Shown: positions 8,755 to 17,008, counted from the stretch's first letter. The stretch is 64,000 bases of DNA from Muricoccus harenae (GCF_009848505.1 NZ_WWDL01000017.1:45894-109893); one strand, 5' to 3'. The notes: generated by a model not told the origin, from the letters alone. Numbers and translations: made by a program.

Positions 8755-8890
8755 AGGCGTATCCCCCTCGGACGCATCCTGATCGTCGAGGACGTGATGG
8801 GCGCAATCTTCTTCCTCGCCCCCCGGCCTTGGCCGACCCAAGGGGGCGGGCCTGCTCATCGACGGGGGCTTAGTTCGACCTGATGCGTGA
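8755..8890 (+). pseudogene. short-chain dehydrogenase (SDR) C-terminal remnant, frameshifted
   Basis: One frame reads IPLGRILIVEDVMGAIFFLA (from about 8758), the conserved helix near the C-terminus of SDR oxidoreductases. About 30 bases further on, one frame over, the DNA reads LLIDGGLVRPDA then TGA at 8888-8890, the classical SDR ending (usually VDGGLVR). The linking TGQ region is garbled, and the N-terminal Rossmann part is not found upstream. This is a decayed gene end with a frameshift and a large 5' deletion. Its stop overlaps the start of the gamma-glutamyltransferase. Confidence 0.55.
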
Positions 8891-10493
8891 CCTTCACCTT
8901 CCCGGCCGCAGCCCGGCCATGGCCCTCAACGCGATGGCCGCCACCTCCATGCCGGCGGCGACCCTCGCGGCGCTCGATATCATGCGCGCGGGCGGCAACG
9001 CGCTGGACGGCGCCATCGCCGCCTGCGCGACCCTCTGCGTGGTGGAGCCGCAATCCACCGGCATCGGCGGCGACTGCTTCTGCCTCTACGCCCCTGCCTC
9101 GGGCGGGGTGATCGCCATCAACGGCTCCGGACGCGCCCCGGCCGCCGCGACGCCCGAGGCGCTGCGCGCCGCCGGCCTGACCGCCATGGTCAACACCTCG
9201 GTCCATTCGGTGACGGTGCCCGGCGCCATCTCCGCCTGGGAAGCGCTGAACAAGGCCCATGGCAAGCTCGGGATGGACCAGATCCTGCAGCCGGCCATTC
9301 GCTATGCAGAGGAAGGCTTCGCCGTCTCCTCCCGCGTCTCGGCGGATTGGGAGGACAGCGTGGCCAAGCTGTCCAAGCAGCCGCAGACGGCGCGGCGCTT
9401 CCTGAAGGACGGCAAGCCCTATGCCTTCGGAGATCGCTTCACCCAGCCCGAGCTGGCGAAGACCCTGCGCGCCATCGCCAAGGACGGCGCGCGCGCCTTC
9501 TACACCGGCGAGATCGCGGCCGACATGGTCGCCACCCTGCGCGCCGCCGGCGGGTTGCACACGGAGGAGGATTTCGCGGAGGGGCAGAACGTTGCCAACT
9601 TCGTCGACCCGATTTCGCGCCAGTGGCAGGGCATGGATGTGTTCCAGTGCCCGCCCAATGGCTCGGGCCTGCTGGTGCTGATGCTGCTCGGCATCCTCGA
9701 GGGCTTCCCCGACCCGGGCGGGCCGCTGACCGCCACCCGCCTGCACCGCCACCTGGAGGCCGCGCGCCTGGTCTACCGGGACCGTGACGCCTTCCTCGCC
9801 GATCCCTCGCAGGTCGAGGTGCCGCTCGCGAAGCTGCTCTCGGATGATTACCTGACGAAGCTGCGCGGCATGATCAGCGACGACGAGGCGATGGAGGAGC
9901 TGCCGCCGCCGGGCGATGTCGACTGGCAGAAGCACAAGGACACGGTCTACCTCACGGTCGTCGACCGTGACGGGAATGCCTGCTCCTTCATCAACTCCCT
10001 CTTCGAGGGCTTCGGCTCCGGTATCCTGGCCGAGAAGTCCGGCGTGATGATGCAGAACCGCGGCTTCGGCTTCCGGCTGGAGGAGGGCCACCTGAACTGC
10101 ATCGCCCCACGCAAGCGCCCGATGCACACCATCATCCCCGGCATGGTGATGAAGGATGGCCAGGCGATCATGCCGTACGGCGTCATGGGCGGGCACTTCC
10201 AGCCGATGGGCCAGAGCTGGTTCCTGGCGAACCACTTCCAGTTCGGCATGGACGTGCAGGAGGCGCTGGACCTGACCCGCGTCTTCCCGAGCGTCGGCGC
10301 CAACCACCGCGACGTCGAAATCGAGACCGGCCTGCCGCCTGAGCTTCGGGACCAGCTGGCCGCCCTCGGCCATAAGCCGAAGTTGATCAAGAAGCCGCAT
10401 GGTGGCGGCCAGGCCATCCTGATCGACCGCGAGCGCGGCGTCCTCATCGGCGGTTCCGACCCCCGCAAGGACGGCTGCGCGATGGGCTACTAG
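8883..10493 (+). CDS. gamma-glutamyltransferase family protein
   Basis: A 536-residue Ntn-hydrolase of the GGT family (usual length 530-580). The large subunit part shows DIMRAGGNALDGAIAAC and the GIGGDCF element; the autoprocessing Thr is Thr354 in KDTVYLTVVDRDGNA, equivalent to Thr391 of E. coli GGT, followed by a GSGI element. No signal peptide is visible, so it is probably cytoplasmic, unlike E. coli Ggt. Related enzymes cleave gamma-glutamyl amides, cephalosporin side chains or oxamic acid. The start overlaps an SDR remnant and has only a distant G-run as Shine-Dalgarno. A strong hairpin follows the gene. Confidence 0.85.
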   Translation: MRDLHLPGRSPAMALNAMAATSMPAATLAALDIMRAGGNALDGAIAACATLCVVEPQSTGIGGDCFCLYAPASGGVIAINGSGRAPAAATPEALRAAGLTAMVNTSVHSVTVPGAISAWEALNKAHGKLGMDQILQPAIRYAEEGFAVSSRVSADWEDSVAKLSKQPQTARRFLKDGKPYAFGDRFTQPELAKTLRAIAKDGARAFYTGEIAADMVATLRAAGGLHTEEDFAEGQNVANFVDPISRQWQGMDVFQCPPNGSGLLVLMLLGILEGFPDPGGPLTATRLHRHLEAARLVYRDRDAFLADPSQVEVPLAKLLSDDYLTKLRGMISDDEAMEELPPPGDVDWQKHKDTVYLTVVDRDGNACSFINSLFEGFGSGILAEKSGVMMQNRGFGFRLEEGHLNCIAPRKRPMHTIIPGMVMKDGQAIMPYGVMGGHFQPMGQSWFLANHFQFGMDVQEALDLTRVFPSVGANHRDVEIETGLPPELRDQLAALGHKPKLIKKPHGGGQAILIDRERGVLIGGSDPRKDGCAMGY

Positions 10494-10500
10494 GCCCTCC

Positions 10501-10528
10501 GGGGCCGCGGCCTTCGGGCCGCGGCCCC
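10501..10528 (+). terminator. UUCG-loop terminator hairpin after the GGT gene
   Basis: A perfect 12-bp stem, GGGGCCGCGGCC / GGCCGCGGCCCC, closed by a TTCG tetraloop starts 8 bases after the stop. No T tract follows, so it may instead stabilise the mRNA end. Confidence 0.65.
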
Positions 10529-10572
10529 CCTGAGAACAACCGCCGAAGACCAACCGCCGACCGGGACCGCCG

Positions 10573-12072
10573 ATGACCGAGCCTTGCGACCTGACCGCCC
10601 TCGAAGCCCGGAGGCTGATCGGGATCCGGAAGCTTTCCCCGGTGGAGCTGCTGGAATCCTGCCTCGCACGCATCGCGGCGGTGAACCCGGCCGTCAACGC
10701 CGTCGTCGCCATGGACGAGGATCGTGCCCGCGCCACGGCGCGCGCGGCGGAGGCGGCGGTGATGCGGGGCGACAAGCTCGGCCTGCTGCACGGCCTTCCC
10801 ATCGGCATCAAGGACCTGGAGGAGACGGAGGGGCTCGTCACCACCTTCGGCAGCCCGCTGTTCCGAGACAACGTGCCCAAGGCCGATACCAGCTCCGTGG
10901 GCCGCATCCGCGCGGCCGGGGCGATCATCACCGCCAAGACGAACACGCCGGAATTCGGTGCCGGCGCCAACACGCGCAACGCCGTCTATGGCGCGACCGG
11001 CAACCCGCATGATCCCACCCGCTCGGCGGCCGGCTCCTCCGGCGGCTCCGGTGCGGCGCTGGCGGCGGGGATGTTCGCGATCTGCTCGGGCTCGGACACC
11101 GGCGGCTCGCTGCGCAACCCGGCGGCTTTCAACGGCATCGTCGGATTCCGCCCGAGCCCGGGCCTCGTCTCGACGGAGCGCCGGCCGCTCGGCTGGCAGA
11201 ACCTGCCTGTCCTCGGCCCGATGGCCCGGAATACCCCGGACGCGGCGCTGCTGCTGGCGGCCATGGCGGGCGACGATCCCCGTGACCCCTTGGCCTATAC
11301 CCTCCCCGGACAGCCGGTGCGCGGGCTGCCGGAGATGTGGACCCCACTCGCACCGCTTGACCTCTCGGCGCTGCGCGTGGCGGCGACGGAGGATTTCGGC
11401 CTTGCACTGGTGGAGAAGACCGTGCGCGAGGCCTTCCGCGCTCGCATCACGGCGATGGAGCCGCTTTTCGCAGGCATCGAACAGGCGACGCCCGATTGCA
11501 CCGGCGCCAACGAGGCCTTCGAGATCCTGCGCGCCCTTGGCTTCATCGCCGCCCATGCGAAGAAGGTGGCCGACACGCCAGACCAGGTCGGCCCCAATGT
11601 CCGCGCCAACGTGGCGGAGGGCCTCAGCTATTCGGCCGCGGACGTGGCGCGGGCGGGGGTGCTGCAGACCCAACTCTACCAGCGCTGGCAGGCCTTCTTC
11701 GCCGCCGGCACGGACCTGATCATCACCCCGGCCATCACCATCTCGCCGCGCCCCTGGTCCGAGCTGTTCCCGGCCGAAATCGACGGCGAGAAGACGCGCA
11801 CCTACTTCCACTGGCTTGCCATGGCCTACATCGTGACGCTGACCGGCCATCCGGCGATCTCCATTCCGCTGGGCCGGGACGCGAAGGGCATGCCCTTCGG
11901 CCTGCAGATCGTAGGCCCGCGTGGCGGGGACCAGCTGGTGCTGCGTGCGGCGGCTGCGATCGAGGCTGCCGTGGCCGGCGATGCCGAGCTGGCCCGGCCG
12001 GTGCCGGATATCGCGGCGCTGGCGAAGGCGCCCCCCATCTCCGGCATGCCGGGCTTCCTGGGCTTCGACTGA
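10573..12072 (+). CDS. amidase (amidase-signature family)
   Basis: A 499-residue amidase-signature enzyme. The Ser-cisSer-Lys triad is visible: Lys80 in LPIGIKD, cis-Ser155 in AGSSGGSGAAL and nucleophile Ser179 in GSDTGGSLR. It hydrolyses carboxylic amides; the family includes aryl and aliphatic amidases and GatA, but there are no gatB/gatC genes here, so a catabolic amidase is more likely. No signal peptide. It begins 80 bases after the GGT gene, past a strong hairpin, and is followed after 10 bases by a solute-binding protein gene, so it heads a three-gene operon. Confidence 0.88.
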   Translation: MTEPCDLTALEARRLIGIRKLSPVELLESCLARIAAVNPAVNAVVAMDEDRARATARAAEAAVMRGDKLGLLHGLPIGIKDLEETEGLVTTFGSPLFRDNVPKADTSSVGRIRAAGAIITAKTNTPEFGAGANTRNAVYGATGNPHDPTRSAAGSSGGSGAALAAGMFAICSGSDTGGSLRNPAAFNGIVGFRPSPGLVSTERRPLGWQNLPVLGPMARNTPDAALLLAAMAGDDPRDPLAYTLPGQPVRGLPEMWTPLAPLDLSALRVAATEDFGLALVEKTVREAFRARITAMEPLFAGIEQATPDCTGANEAFEILRALGFIAAHAKKVADTPDQVGPNVRANVAEGLSYSAADVARAGVLQTQLYQRWQAFFAAGTDLIITPAITISPRPWSELFPAEIDGEKTRTYFHWLAMAYIVTLTGHPAISIPLGRDAKGMPFGLQIVGPRGGDQLVLRAAAAIEAAVAGDAELARPVPDIAALAKAPPISGMPGFLGFD

Positions 12073-12082
12073 GGAACGCAAC

Positions 12083-13705
12083 ATGCGCCGCCACCTTGTC
12101 TCCGCGCTGATCGCCGCCTCCGCCGCTTGGGCCACTTCCATGGCGGCCGCGCCGGCGGTGGCGCAGAACCTGCGGATCGCCATGGCGGGGGAAACCACCT
12201 CCGCCGACCCGCATCAATACGGGCTGACACCCAACACCACGCTTCGTGGCCACCTCTTCAACGGCCTGACCGAGACGGCGCCGGACCTCTCCGTCGTCCC
12301 CGGTCTCGCGACGCGCTGGGAGCGGGAGAGCGACACGAGCTGGCTCTTTCACCTGCGCCCGGGGGTGGCCTTCCATGACGGAAGCGCGTTCACCGCCGAG
12401 GACGTGGTCGCCAGCTTCTGCCGCATCCGCAACAACGAGGGCGAGGTCACCCAGTCCTTCTCCCGCTATGTGCGCGGCTTCGAGCGGGTGGAGGCCCCGG
12501 ATGCGATGACGGTGCGGATCGTCACCCGCAGCCCGGCGCCGTTGCTGCCGAGCGACCTGACCAACCTCGCCATCATCCCGCGCCGCCTGGTGCCGGCCGG
12601 GACGCTGGACTTCCAGGCCAACCAGCAATGCGGCCTGCAAGGCGCCTGGCCCACGGCGCAGCAGTTCAACGACAGCAGCGCCGCCATCGGGACAGGTCCC
12701 TACCGGCTGTTGTCCTACACGCGCGGCGGCCCGGTCGAGCTGGCACGTTTCGATGGCTATTGGGGCGAGAAGCCGCATTGGGCGACCGTCCGGCTCACCC
12801 CCGTCACCGCCGCCGGCCCGCGCCTCGCCGGGCTGCTGGCGGGGGATCACGACCTGATCGAGGCGCCAAACACAGCCGACCTCGCGCGCCTGCGGCAGAA
12901 CGCCGGGCTTCATGTGGCGGCATCGCCCACCACGCGACTGATCTTCCTGCAGTTCGACGCGGCCCGCAGCCCAAGTCCCTTCGTGCAGGGCGGCACCGGT
13001 CCCAACCCCTTGCGCGACGCGCGGGTGAGGCAGGCCCTGTCCCTCGCCATCGACCGGAAAGCCCTGACCAGCCGCGTCATGGATGAGGTGGCGGTTCCGG
13101 CGGCGCAGTTCCTGCCGGACGGCATGGCCGGAACCATCCCCGGCCTGCCCGTGCTGCCCTACGACCCTGCCCGTGCCCGCGCTCTGTTGGCCGAAGCCGG
13201 CTTTCCCCAGGGCTTCAGCCTCACCTTCCACGCGACCAACAACCGCTACGTCAATGACGCCAGGCTTGCTCAGGCCATTGCCCAGTACTGGCAGCGCATC
13301 GGGGTGAAGGTGGAGTTGGAGACAGTGCCGAGCGCCACCTTCTTCACACGGCGGGCAAGGCGGGAATTCTCCGTGGCCATGGGCGGCTGGTCGGCGGATG
13401 CCGCCGAGACGCTGCTCTTCCTCCAACTCTGGCTTGCCAGCACCGACCCGGCCCGCGGTTTCGGCAGCAGCAATTACGGCGGCTGGTCGGACCCCGATTT
13501 CGACCGGACGGTGCAGGAGGCGGCCAGCACCATGGACCCCGCCGCCCGCGCCACGCTGTTGCAGGCGGCCGGGCGCATGGCGATCGAGCGCATGCCCGTC
13601 GCGCCAATCCACTTCGAGAGCGCGACCTGGGCCAGCCGCCGCGGCTTCCGCTATCCCGGCCGGGTCGACCAGACCACCATGGCCGCCGAGGTCACAGCCG
13701 AATGA
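12083..13705 (+). CDS. ABC transporter substrate-binding protein, peptide/nickel (family 5) type
   Basis: A 540-residue periplasmic binding protein with a clear Sec signal peptide (MRRHLVSALIAASAAW, cleavage near AVA-QN at about 27-28). SBP_bac_5 hallmarks include SADPHQYGLTPNTTL near the mature N-terminus, the YDPARARALLAEAGFP segment and the repeated lobe II structure. Such proteins deliver oligopeptides, nickel, glutathione or similar ligands to a permease. No permease or ATPase gene lies in this window, so it either uses components encoded elsewhere or is a stand-alone binding protein. It is flanked by an amidase (10 bases upstream) and a hydrolase (ATGA overlap), suggesting the ligand is the amidase substrate or product. 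Confidence 0.88.
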   Translation: MRRHLVSALIAASAAWATSMAAAPAVAQNLRIAMAGETTSADPHQYGLTPNTTLRGHLFNGLTETAPDLSVVPGLATRWERESDTSWLFHLRPGVAFHDGSAFTAEDVVASFCRIRNNEGEVTQSFSRYVRGFERVEAPDAMTVRIVTRSPAPLLPSDLTNLAIIPRRLVPAGTLDFQANQQCGLQGAWPTAQQFNDSSAAIGTGPYRLLSYTRGGPVELARFDGYWGEKPHWATVRLTPVTAAGPRLAGLLAGDHDLIEAPNTADLARLRQNAGLHVAASPTTRLIFLQFDAARSPSPFVQGGTGPNPLRDARVRQALSLAIDRKALTSRVMDEVAVPAAQFLPDGMAGTIPGLPVLPYDPARARALLAEAGFPQGFSLTFHATNNRYVNDARLAQAIAQYWQRIGVKVELETVPSATFFTRRARREFSVAMGGWSADAAETLLFLQLWLASTDPARGFGSSNYGGWSDPDFDRTVQEAASTMDPAARATLLQAAGRMAIERMPVAPIHFESATWASRRGFRYPGRVDQTTMAAEVTAE

Positions 13706-14721
13706 CGCCTTCGCGCCGGCGGCTGGTGGCCGCCGGCGCTTTCCTGCCGCTCGCCGCACAGGCGGCAGAGCGCCCTCCTCGCCGGCGGCATGTCCCGCCG
13801 GATGCCATCAGACCGGATCCAGACATGTCCTTCGCCCCCCAACTTGCCGAAGTCCTCTCACGGCCTGGCCGCGCTTCCATCGTCTTCGCTGATCCGGCGG
13901 GCGACCCGACCCGGCCCGTGACCCTCCACGCCTATCACCCGGAGGGCTGGCGGACGGATGGGCAGGCGGTGCTCGTCATGCATGGAATGGGGCGCAACGG
14001 CGACGAGTATCGCGACTTCTGGATCGAGGCTGCCGAGCGGCACAAGCTGCTCATCGTGGCGCCCACCTTCCCGGCGAACCTGTTTCCCACCCCGGAAACC
14101 TACAACAACGGGTTCGTCCTGGCCGGGGACGGCACGCTGCGCCAACCGGAATGGAGGGGCTACCGGATCCCGGCGCGGGTGGTGGCGGCACTGCGCGACG
14201 CCGGGCTGATGACGCGGCAGAAGGCGCTGATCTTCGGGCATTCCGCTGGCGGCCAATTCCTGCACCGCCTGCTTTCGACGGAGCCGTCGGACGTCTTCGA
14301 GGCGGCCATGGTCGGAAATCCGGGCTGGTTTTCCCTCCCGGATCTTGATCGGCCATTCCCGGAGGGGCTGGGTGGCATCGGCGCGGGGGAGGCCGATCTG
14401 GCGCGCCTCCTCGCCTTCCCGATGACCATCCTGTCCGGCGAGGCCGATGTCGCGACGAGCGGGCCGAGCCTGCCCTCGCAACCCGAGGCGATCGCCCAGG
14501 GCCCGCACCGCTTCGCCCGCGCCCTGACCTATTTCGAGGCCGGGAAGGCTGAGGCCGTGCGCCGCGGCCTGCCCTTCAACTGGAAGCGGGTTACGGTGCC
14601 GCATATCGGGCATGATGGCGCCGCCATGTCCCGCGTGGCGGCCAGCCTCTGGTTCGAAGGCCGCCTGCCGCCGGAGGCGGTTCTGGCTGAGTGGGGCCAG
14701 GTGACCGCGGGCGCGCTGTGA
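13702..14721 (+). CDS. exported alpha/beta hydrolase (PHB-depolymerase-like)
   Basis: A 339-residue protein with an N-terminal twin-arginine-like leader (SRRRLVAAGAFLPLAAQA) and an alpha/beta hydrolase domain. The nucleophile elbow GHSAGG gives Ser181, MHGMGRNGDEY is the oxyanion loop, and VPHIGHDG carries a likely catalytic His near residue 300. The fold resembles LpqC and PHB-depolymerase-type esterases. The start overlaps the binding-protein stop (ATGA), so it is the third gene of the amidase operon and probably hydrolyses an ester or amide in the periplasm. Substrate unknown. Confidence 0.8.
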   Translation: MTPSRRRLVAAGAFLPLAAQAAERPPRRRHVPPDAIRPDPDMSFAPQLAEVLSRPGRASIVFADPAGDPTRPVTLHAYHPEGWRTDGQAVLVMHGMGRNGDEYRDFWIEAAERHKLLIVAPTFPANLFPTPETYNNGFVLAGDGTLRQPEWRGYRIPARVVAALRDAGLMTRQKALIFGHSAGGQFLHRLLSTEPSDVFEAAMVGNPGWFSLPDLDRPFPEGLGGIGAGEADLARLLAFPMTILSGEADVATSGPSLPSQPEAIAQGPHRFARALTYFEAGKAEAVRRGLPFNWKRVTVPHIGHDGAAMSRVAASLWFEGRLPPEAVLAEWGQVTAGAL

Positions 14722-14730
14722 CGCGCAGTG

Positions 14731-14757
14731 GGGCCGGGGGGTGAACTGCCCCGGCCC
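14731..14757. terminator. bidirectional hairpin between convergent genes
   Basis: A 9-bp perfect stem GGGCCGGGG / CCCCGGCCC with a 9-base loop, between the ends of the hydrolase (plus strand) and the small lipoprotein (minus strand). No T tract on either side. Confidence 0.55.
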
Positions 14758-14763
14758 GAGTGG

Positions 14764-15036
14764 TTACCAGCGGCGGTAATGGCCGCGGGGATAATGACCG
14801 TAGCCGTAGCCATACCCGTAGCGTGGCTGAGGCGCGTAGTAGACCGGTGGCGGCGCGTAATAGACCGGCGGCGGCGGCGCGTAATAGGCCGGGCCGGAGG
14901 CGATGGCCGCACCGGCCGCCGCGCCGACACCGGCGCCCACCAGGGCGCTGCCTGCCACATTCGGCTCTCCATAGGGACCGTAGCAGCCGCCGAGCGCGAG
15001 CCCGGTGACCGCGAGCACCGCGAGACGCGTTTTCAT
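14764..15036 (-). CDS. small Tyr/Pro-rich glycine-zipper lipoprotein
   Basis: A 90-residue predicted lipoprotein with lipobox LALGGC (Cys18). The mature part has a glycine-zipper-like hydrophobic stretch (AGVGAAAGAAIASG) followed by repeated PPPVYYAPP units and an alternating Tyr-Gly tail. Such small proteins sit in the outer membrane or periplasm; no function is known. Its start overlaps the stop of another small lipoprotein (ATGA), so the two are translated together. Composition is skewed to Tyr, Pro and Gly, as in many envelope proteins of Acetobacteraceae. Confidence 0.7.
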   Translation of the reverse strand: MKTRLAVLAVTGLALGGCYGPYGEPNVAGSALVGAGVGAAAGAAIASGPAYYAPPPPVYYAPPPVYYAPQPRYGYGYGYGHYPRGHYRRW

Positions 15037-15299
15037 CGCCAGCTTCTCCCGTAACCCTGGGCGTAGGGCCGGCCATAACCGCCCCGATCGTAGCCACCGT
15101 AGGAACCGTGGCCCCGCCGCCGGGGTTGCCGGTAGTCGCCCTGATCGCTTGCGGCTGCGGCTACAACACCGGCAGCCAGGCCGAGGCCGGCGCCGAGGGC
15201 CAGGGTGCTGCCCCAGTCCGTGGAGCCGTCAGGGTTCTGGCAGCCGGCGGTCGCGAGGGCGGCGCCGAGGGCAAGGGCGGGAAGCAAGCGGACCTTCAT
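15033..15299 (-). CDS. small glycine-rich lipoprotein
   Basis: An 88-residue predicted lipoprotein with lipobox LATAGC (Cys20) after a hydrophobic leader. The mature protein has an Ala/Gly helix (LALGAGLGLAAGVVAAAA), which could insert in a membrane, and a C-terminal low-complexity tail of Arg, Gly and Tyr (SYGGYDRGGYGRPY). It is the first gene of a two-lipoprotein operon with the Tyr/Pro-rich lipoprotein, overlapping it by 4 bases. The similar layout of the two (lipobox, glycine zipper, Tyr-rich tail) suggests an old duplication. Function unknown. Confidence 0.7.
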   Translation of the reverse strand: MKVRLLPALALGAALATAGCQNPDGSTDWGSTLALGAGLGLAAGVVAAAASDQGDYRQPRRRGHGSYGGYDRGGYGRPYAQGYGRSWR

Positions 15300-15434
15300 G
15301 GGGTGGGACCTCCGATGCCACCAGAGATGGGCGCCTTCCGTGGCGCCCGCGCGGCAGGTCCGGGGCAGGCCGCGGCGACATGAAGGTCATTTCATGGCGG
15401 GGAGACCGCCACGGGTCTGGGCTCAGGTCCGGGC

Positions 15435-15689
15435 TCAGGCCCGCGCGCCAGAAAAGGCGTTGAAGGTCTGAAGCGTGTAGGTGTCCTTGACCCCATGTAC
15501 GCCTTGCACGCGCTCGACGACGAAAAGTCCGATGTCCTGGTCCGGTTCGAGGTAGAACTTGCCCAGGAGGTCGTACTGCCCGCTGGTGGAGTGCATTTCG
15601 GACAGCTCAGGAATGCTGTCGGCCATCTCCCGGGCCACCCGGTAGGCCGCCCCCATCTCACACTTGATCATGACGAAGATCGCTTTCAT
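15435..15689 (-). CDS. stand-alone Lrp/AsnC ligand-binding (RAM) domain protein
   Basis: An 84-residue protein that is just the effector-binding half of an Lrp/AsnC regulator (VMIKCEMGAAYRVA, then SGQYDLLGKFYLE, ending in TLQTFNAFSG). There is no DNA-binding helix-turn-helix. The ATG at 15689 follows the family start; the extra upstream codons are not conserved. Stand-alone RAM domains oligomerise and bind amino acids, and may modulate full-length Lrp-type regulators. It is divergent from the RND efflux genes. The target is not evident. Confidence 0.8.
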   Translation of the reverse strand: MKAIFVMIKCEMGAAYRVAREMADSIPELSEMHSTSGQYDLLGKFYLEPDQDIGLFVVERVQGVHGVKDTYTLQTFNAFSGARA

Positions 15690-15732
15690 GCGCAGCCTGC
15701 TCCAATAAGGCTCGGAGGATGGCGCCGCCGGC

Positions 15733-15750
15733 CCGGGCTTCCAAGCCCGG
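15733..15750. repeat. small palindrome, possible dispersed REP-like element
   Basis: CCGGGCTT-CC-AAGCCCGG is a perfect 8-bp inverted repeat followed by ATGACC, in the gap between the RAM-domain gene and the efflux operon. It resembles the GCCCGGGCTT...GCCCGGCATGAC elements scattered in many alphaproteobacterial genomes; a similar stretch with GTCATGCCGGGCCT lies at about 25061-25076. It could equally be a regulatory hairpin. Confidence 0.35.
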
Positions 15751-15889
15751 ATGACCGATCGTTCCAATCCGGCCCCGCTGATCGTTTCTGTGCGCCATGC
15801 GTTAGATGAAGGCGCCGCAACATCTTTCGATTCCGATTGCGGAATGCGGCTTCAATCGCGAGAATGCGAGCGTTCTTTTGGACGGATTG

Positions 15890-16996
15890 ATGCGCAAGCG
15901 TACGCAGCTCGTCGTCTTGGCGCTTCTGGCAAGTGCAGGAGCGGCCTGGCAGATCTATGGGGGCGAGGCTGGCCTGCCCCGCCCGATGGCTCTGCTCGGC
16001 CTGGAGAAGCGCAACGCCGCCGCCGCCGTCGCGCCGGCTGGCCCGGTGAACGTGGCGGTTTCACCAGTCCGCACAGGCACGGTGATCGAGCGCGCCGAGA
16101 GCGTCGGCACGGTACGCGCCCGTGAGGCGGTGACGATCACCGCAAAGACTCCGGGCATCGTCAGTGCCATCCGCTTTCAGGAAGGCCAGCGCGTGCCAGC
16201 GGGGGAGACGCTGATCGTGCTCGACGACGCCGCGCTGCGCGCCGAGATGGATCAGGCGCGTGCCTTGCTGGACGACGCCCGCAGCCAGCTTCAGCGCGCC
16301 CAGCGCCTGTCCTCTGGCGTCGTCGCGGAACAGCGGGTGGATACGCTCCAGGCCGCCGCCCGAGGCGCCGAGGGGCGGGTCCGGCAAGTCCAGGCCCGGC
16401 TCGACGACACGCGCGTCACGGCCCCTTTCGCGGGGCGGGTCGGCCTGCGCTCGGTGAGCCTCGGCGCCCTGGTGCAGCCGGGTACGCTGGTGACGACGCT
16501 CGACGACATCTCGCGCGTTCGCGTCGAGTTCTCAGTGCCAGAAGTTTATGTCGCCCGCGTTCAACCCGGCAGCATCGTCTCCGCCCGCAGTGCCGCCTAT
16601 GGGGACCGCCGCTTTCAGGGCACGGTCACCGTCGCCGACACACGCATCGATCCGGCCACCCGTTCGGTCCGGCTGATCAGCGAGTTCGACAACCCCGACG
16701 AGGCGCTGCGTCCCGGCCTGTTCCTGAACATCGAGCTGAACCTCCAGACGCGCGACGACGCGCTGATGATCCCGGAGGAGGCGCTCGACCCGGTGGGTGA
16801 GCGCGCCTTCGTCTTCGTGGTGCGGGACGACCGCGCGCAGCGCGTCGAGGTCACGCTTGGGCAGCGCCTCTCCGGAGAGGTGGAGGTGGTGCGCGGCGTG
16901 GCGGCGTCCGACCTGGTGGTGGTGCGCGGCATCCAGCGGCTGCGGAACAATCTGCCGGTGCGGATTACGGAAACGCTGACCCGGCCGACGAGCTGA
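15890..16996 (+). CDS. RND efflux periplasmic adaptor (membrane fusion protein)
   Basis: A 368-residue HlyD/AcrA-type adaptor. From the ATG at 15890 it has a basic N-terminus and one hydrophobic segment (LVVLALLASAGAAW), then a lipoyl-like half (ITAKTPGIVSAIRFQEGQRV), a helical hairpin (EMDQARALLDDARSQLQRA), the second lipoyl half (VTAPFAGRVGLRSVSLGALV), a beta-barrel and the membrane-proximal domain. It links the RND pump in the inner membrane to an outer-membrane channel. The frame is open up to 15806, but GGACGG near -12 supports the later ATG. The pump gene follows after 12 bases. Confidence 0.88.
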   Translation: MRKRTQLVVLALLASAGAAWQIYGGEAGLPRPMALLGLEKRNAAAAVAPAGPVNVAVSPVRTGTVIERAESVGTVRAREAVTITAKTPGIVSAIRFQEGQRVPAGETLIVLDDAALRAEMDQARALLDDARSQLQRAQRLSSGVVAEQRVDTLQAAARGAEGRVRQVQARLDDTRVTAPFAGRVGLRSVSLGALVQPGTLVTTLDDISRVRVEFSVPEVYVARVQPGSIVSARSAAYGDRRFQGTVTVADTRIDPATRSVRLISEFDNPDEALRPGLFLNIELNLQTRDDALMIPEEALDPVGERAFVFVVRDDRAQRVEVTLGQRLSGEVEVVRGVAASDLVVVRGIQRLRNNLPVRITETLTRPTS

Positions 16997-17008
16997 GGGG
17001 AGGGGGCC

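Noticed and set aside
8856..10979. A 707-codon open frame on the minus strand across the GGT and amidase genes
   Set aside because: Antisense shadow caused by high GC codon bias; no domain is recognisable and the plus-strand genes have clear catalytic motifs.
10573..12072. Calling the amidase GatA of the tRNA amidotransferase
   Set aside because: No gatC or gatB next to it, and its operon holds a solute-binding protein and a hydrolase.
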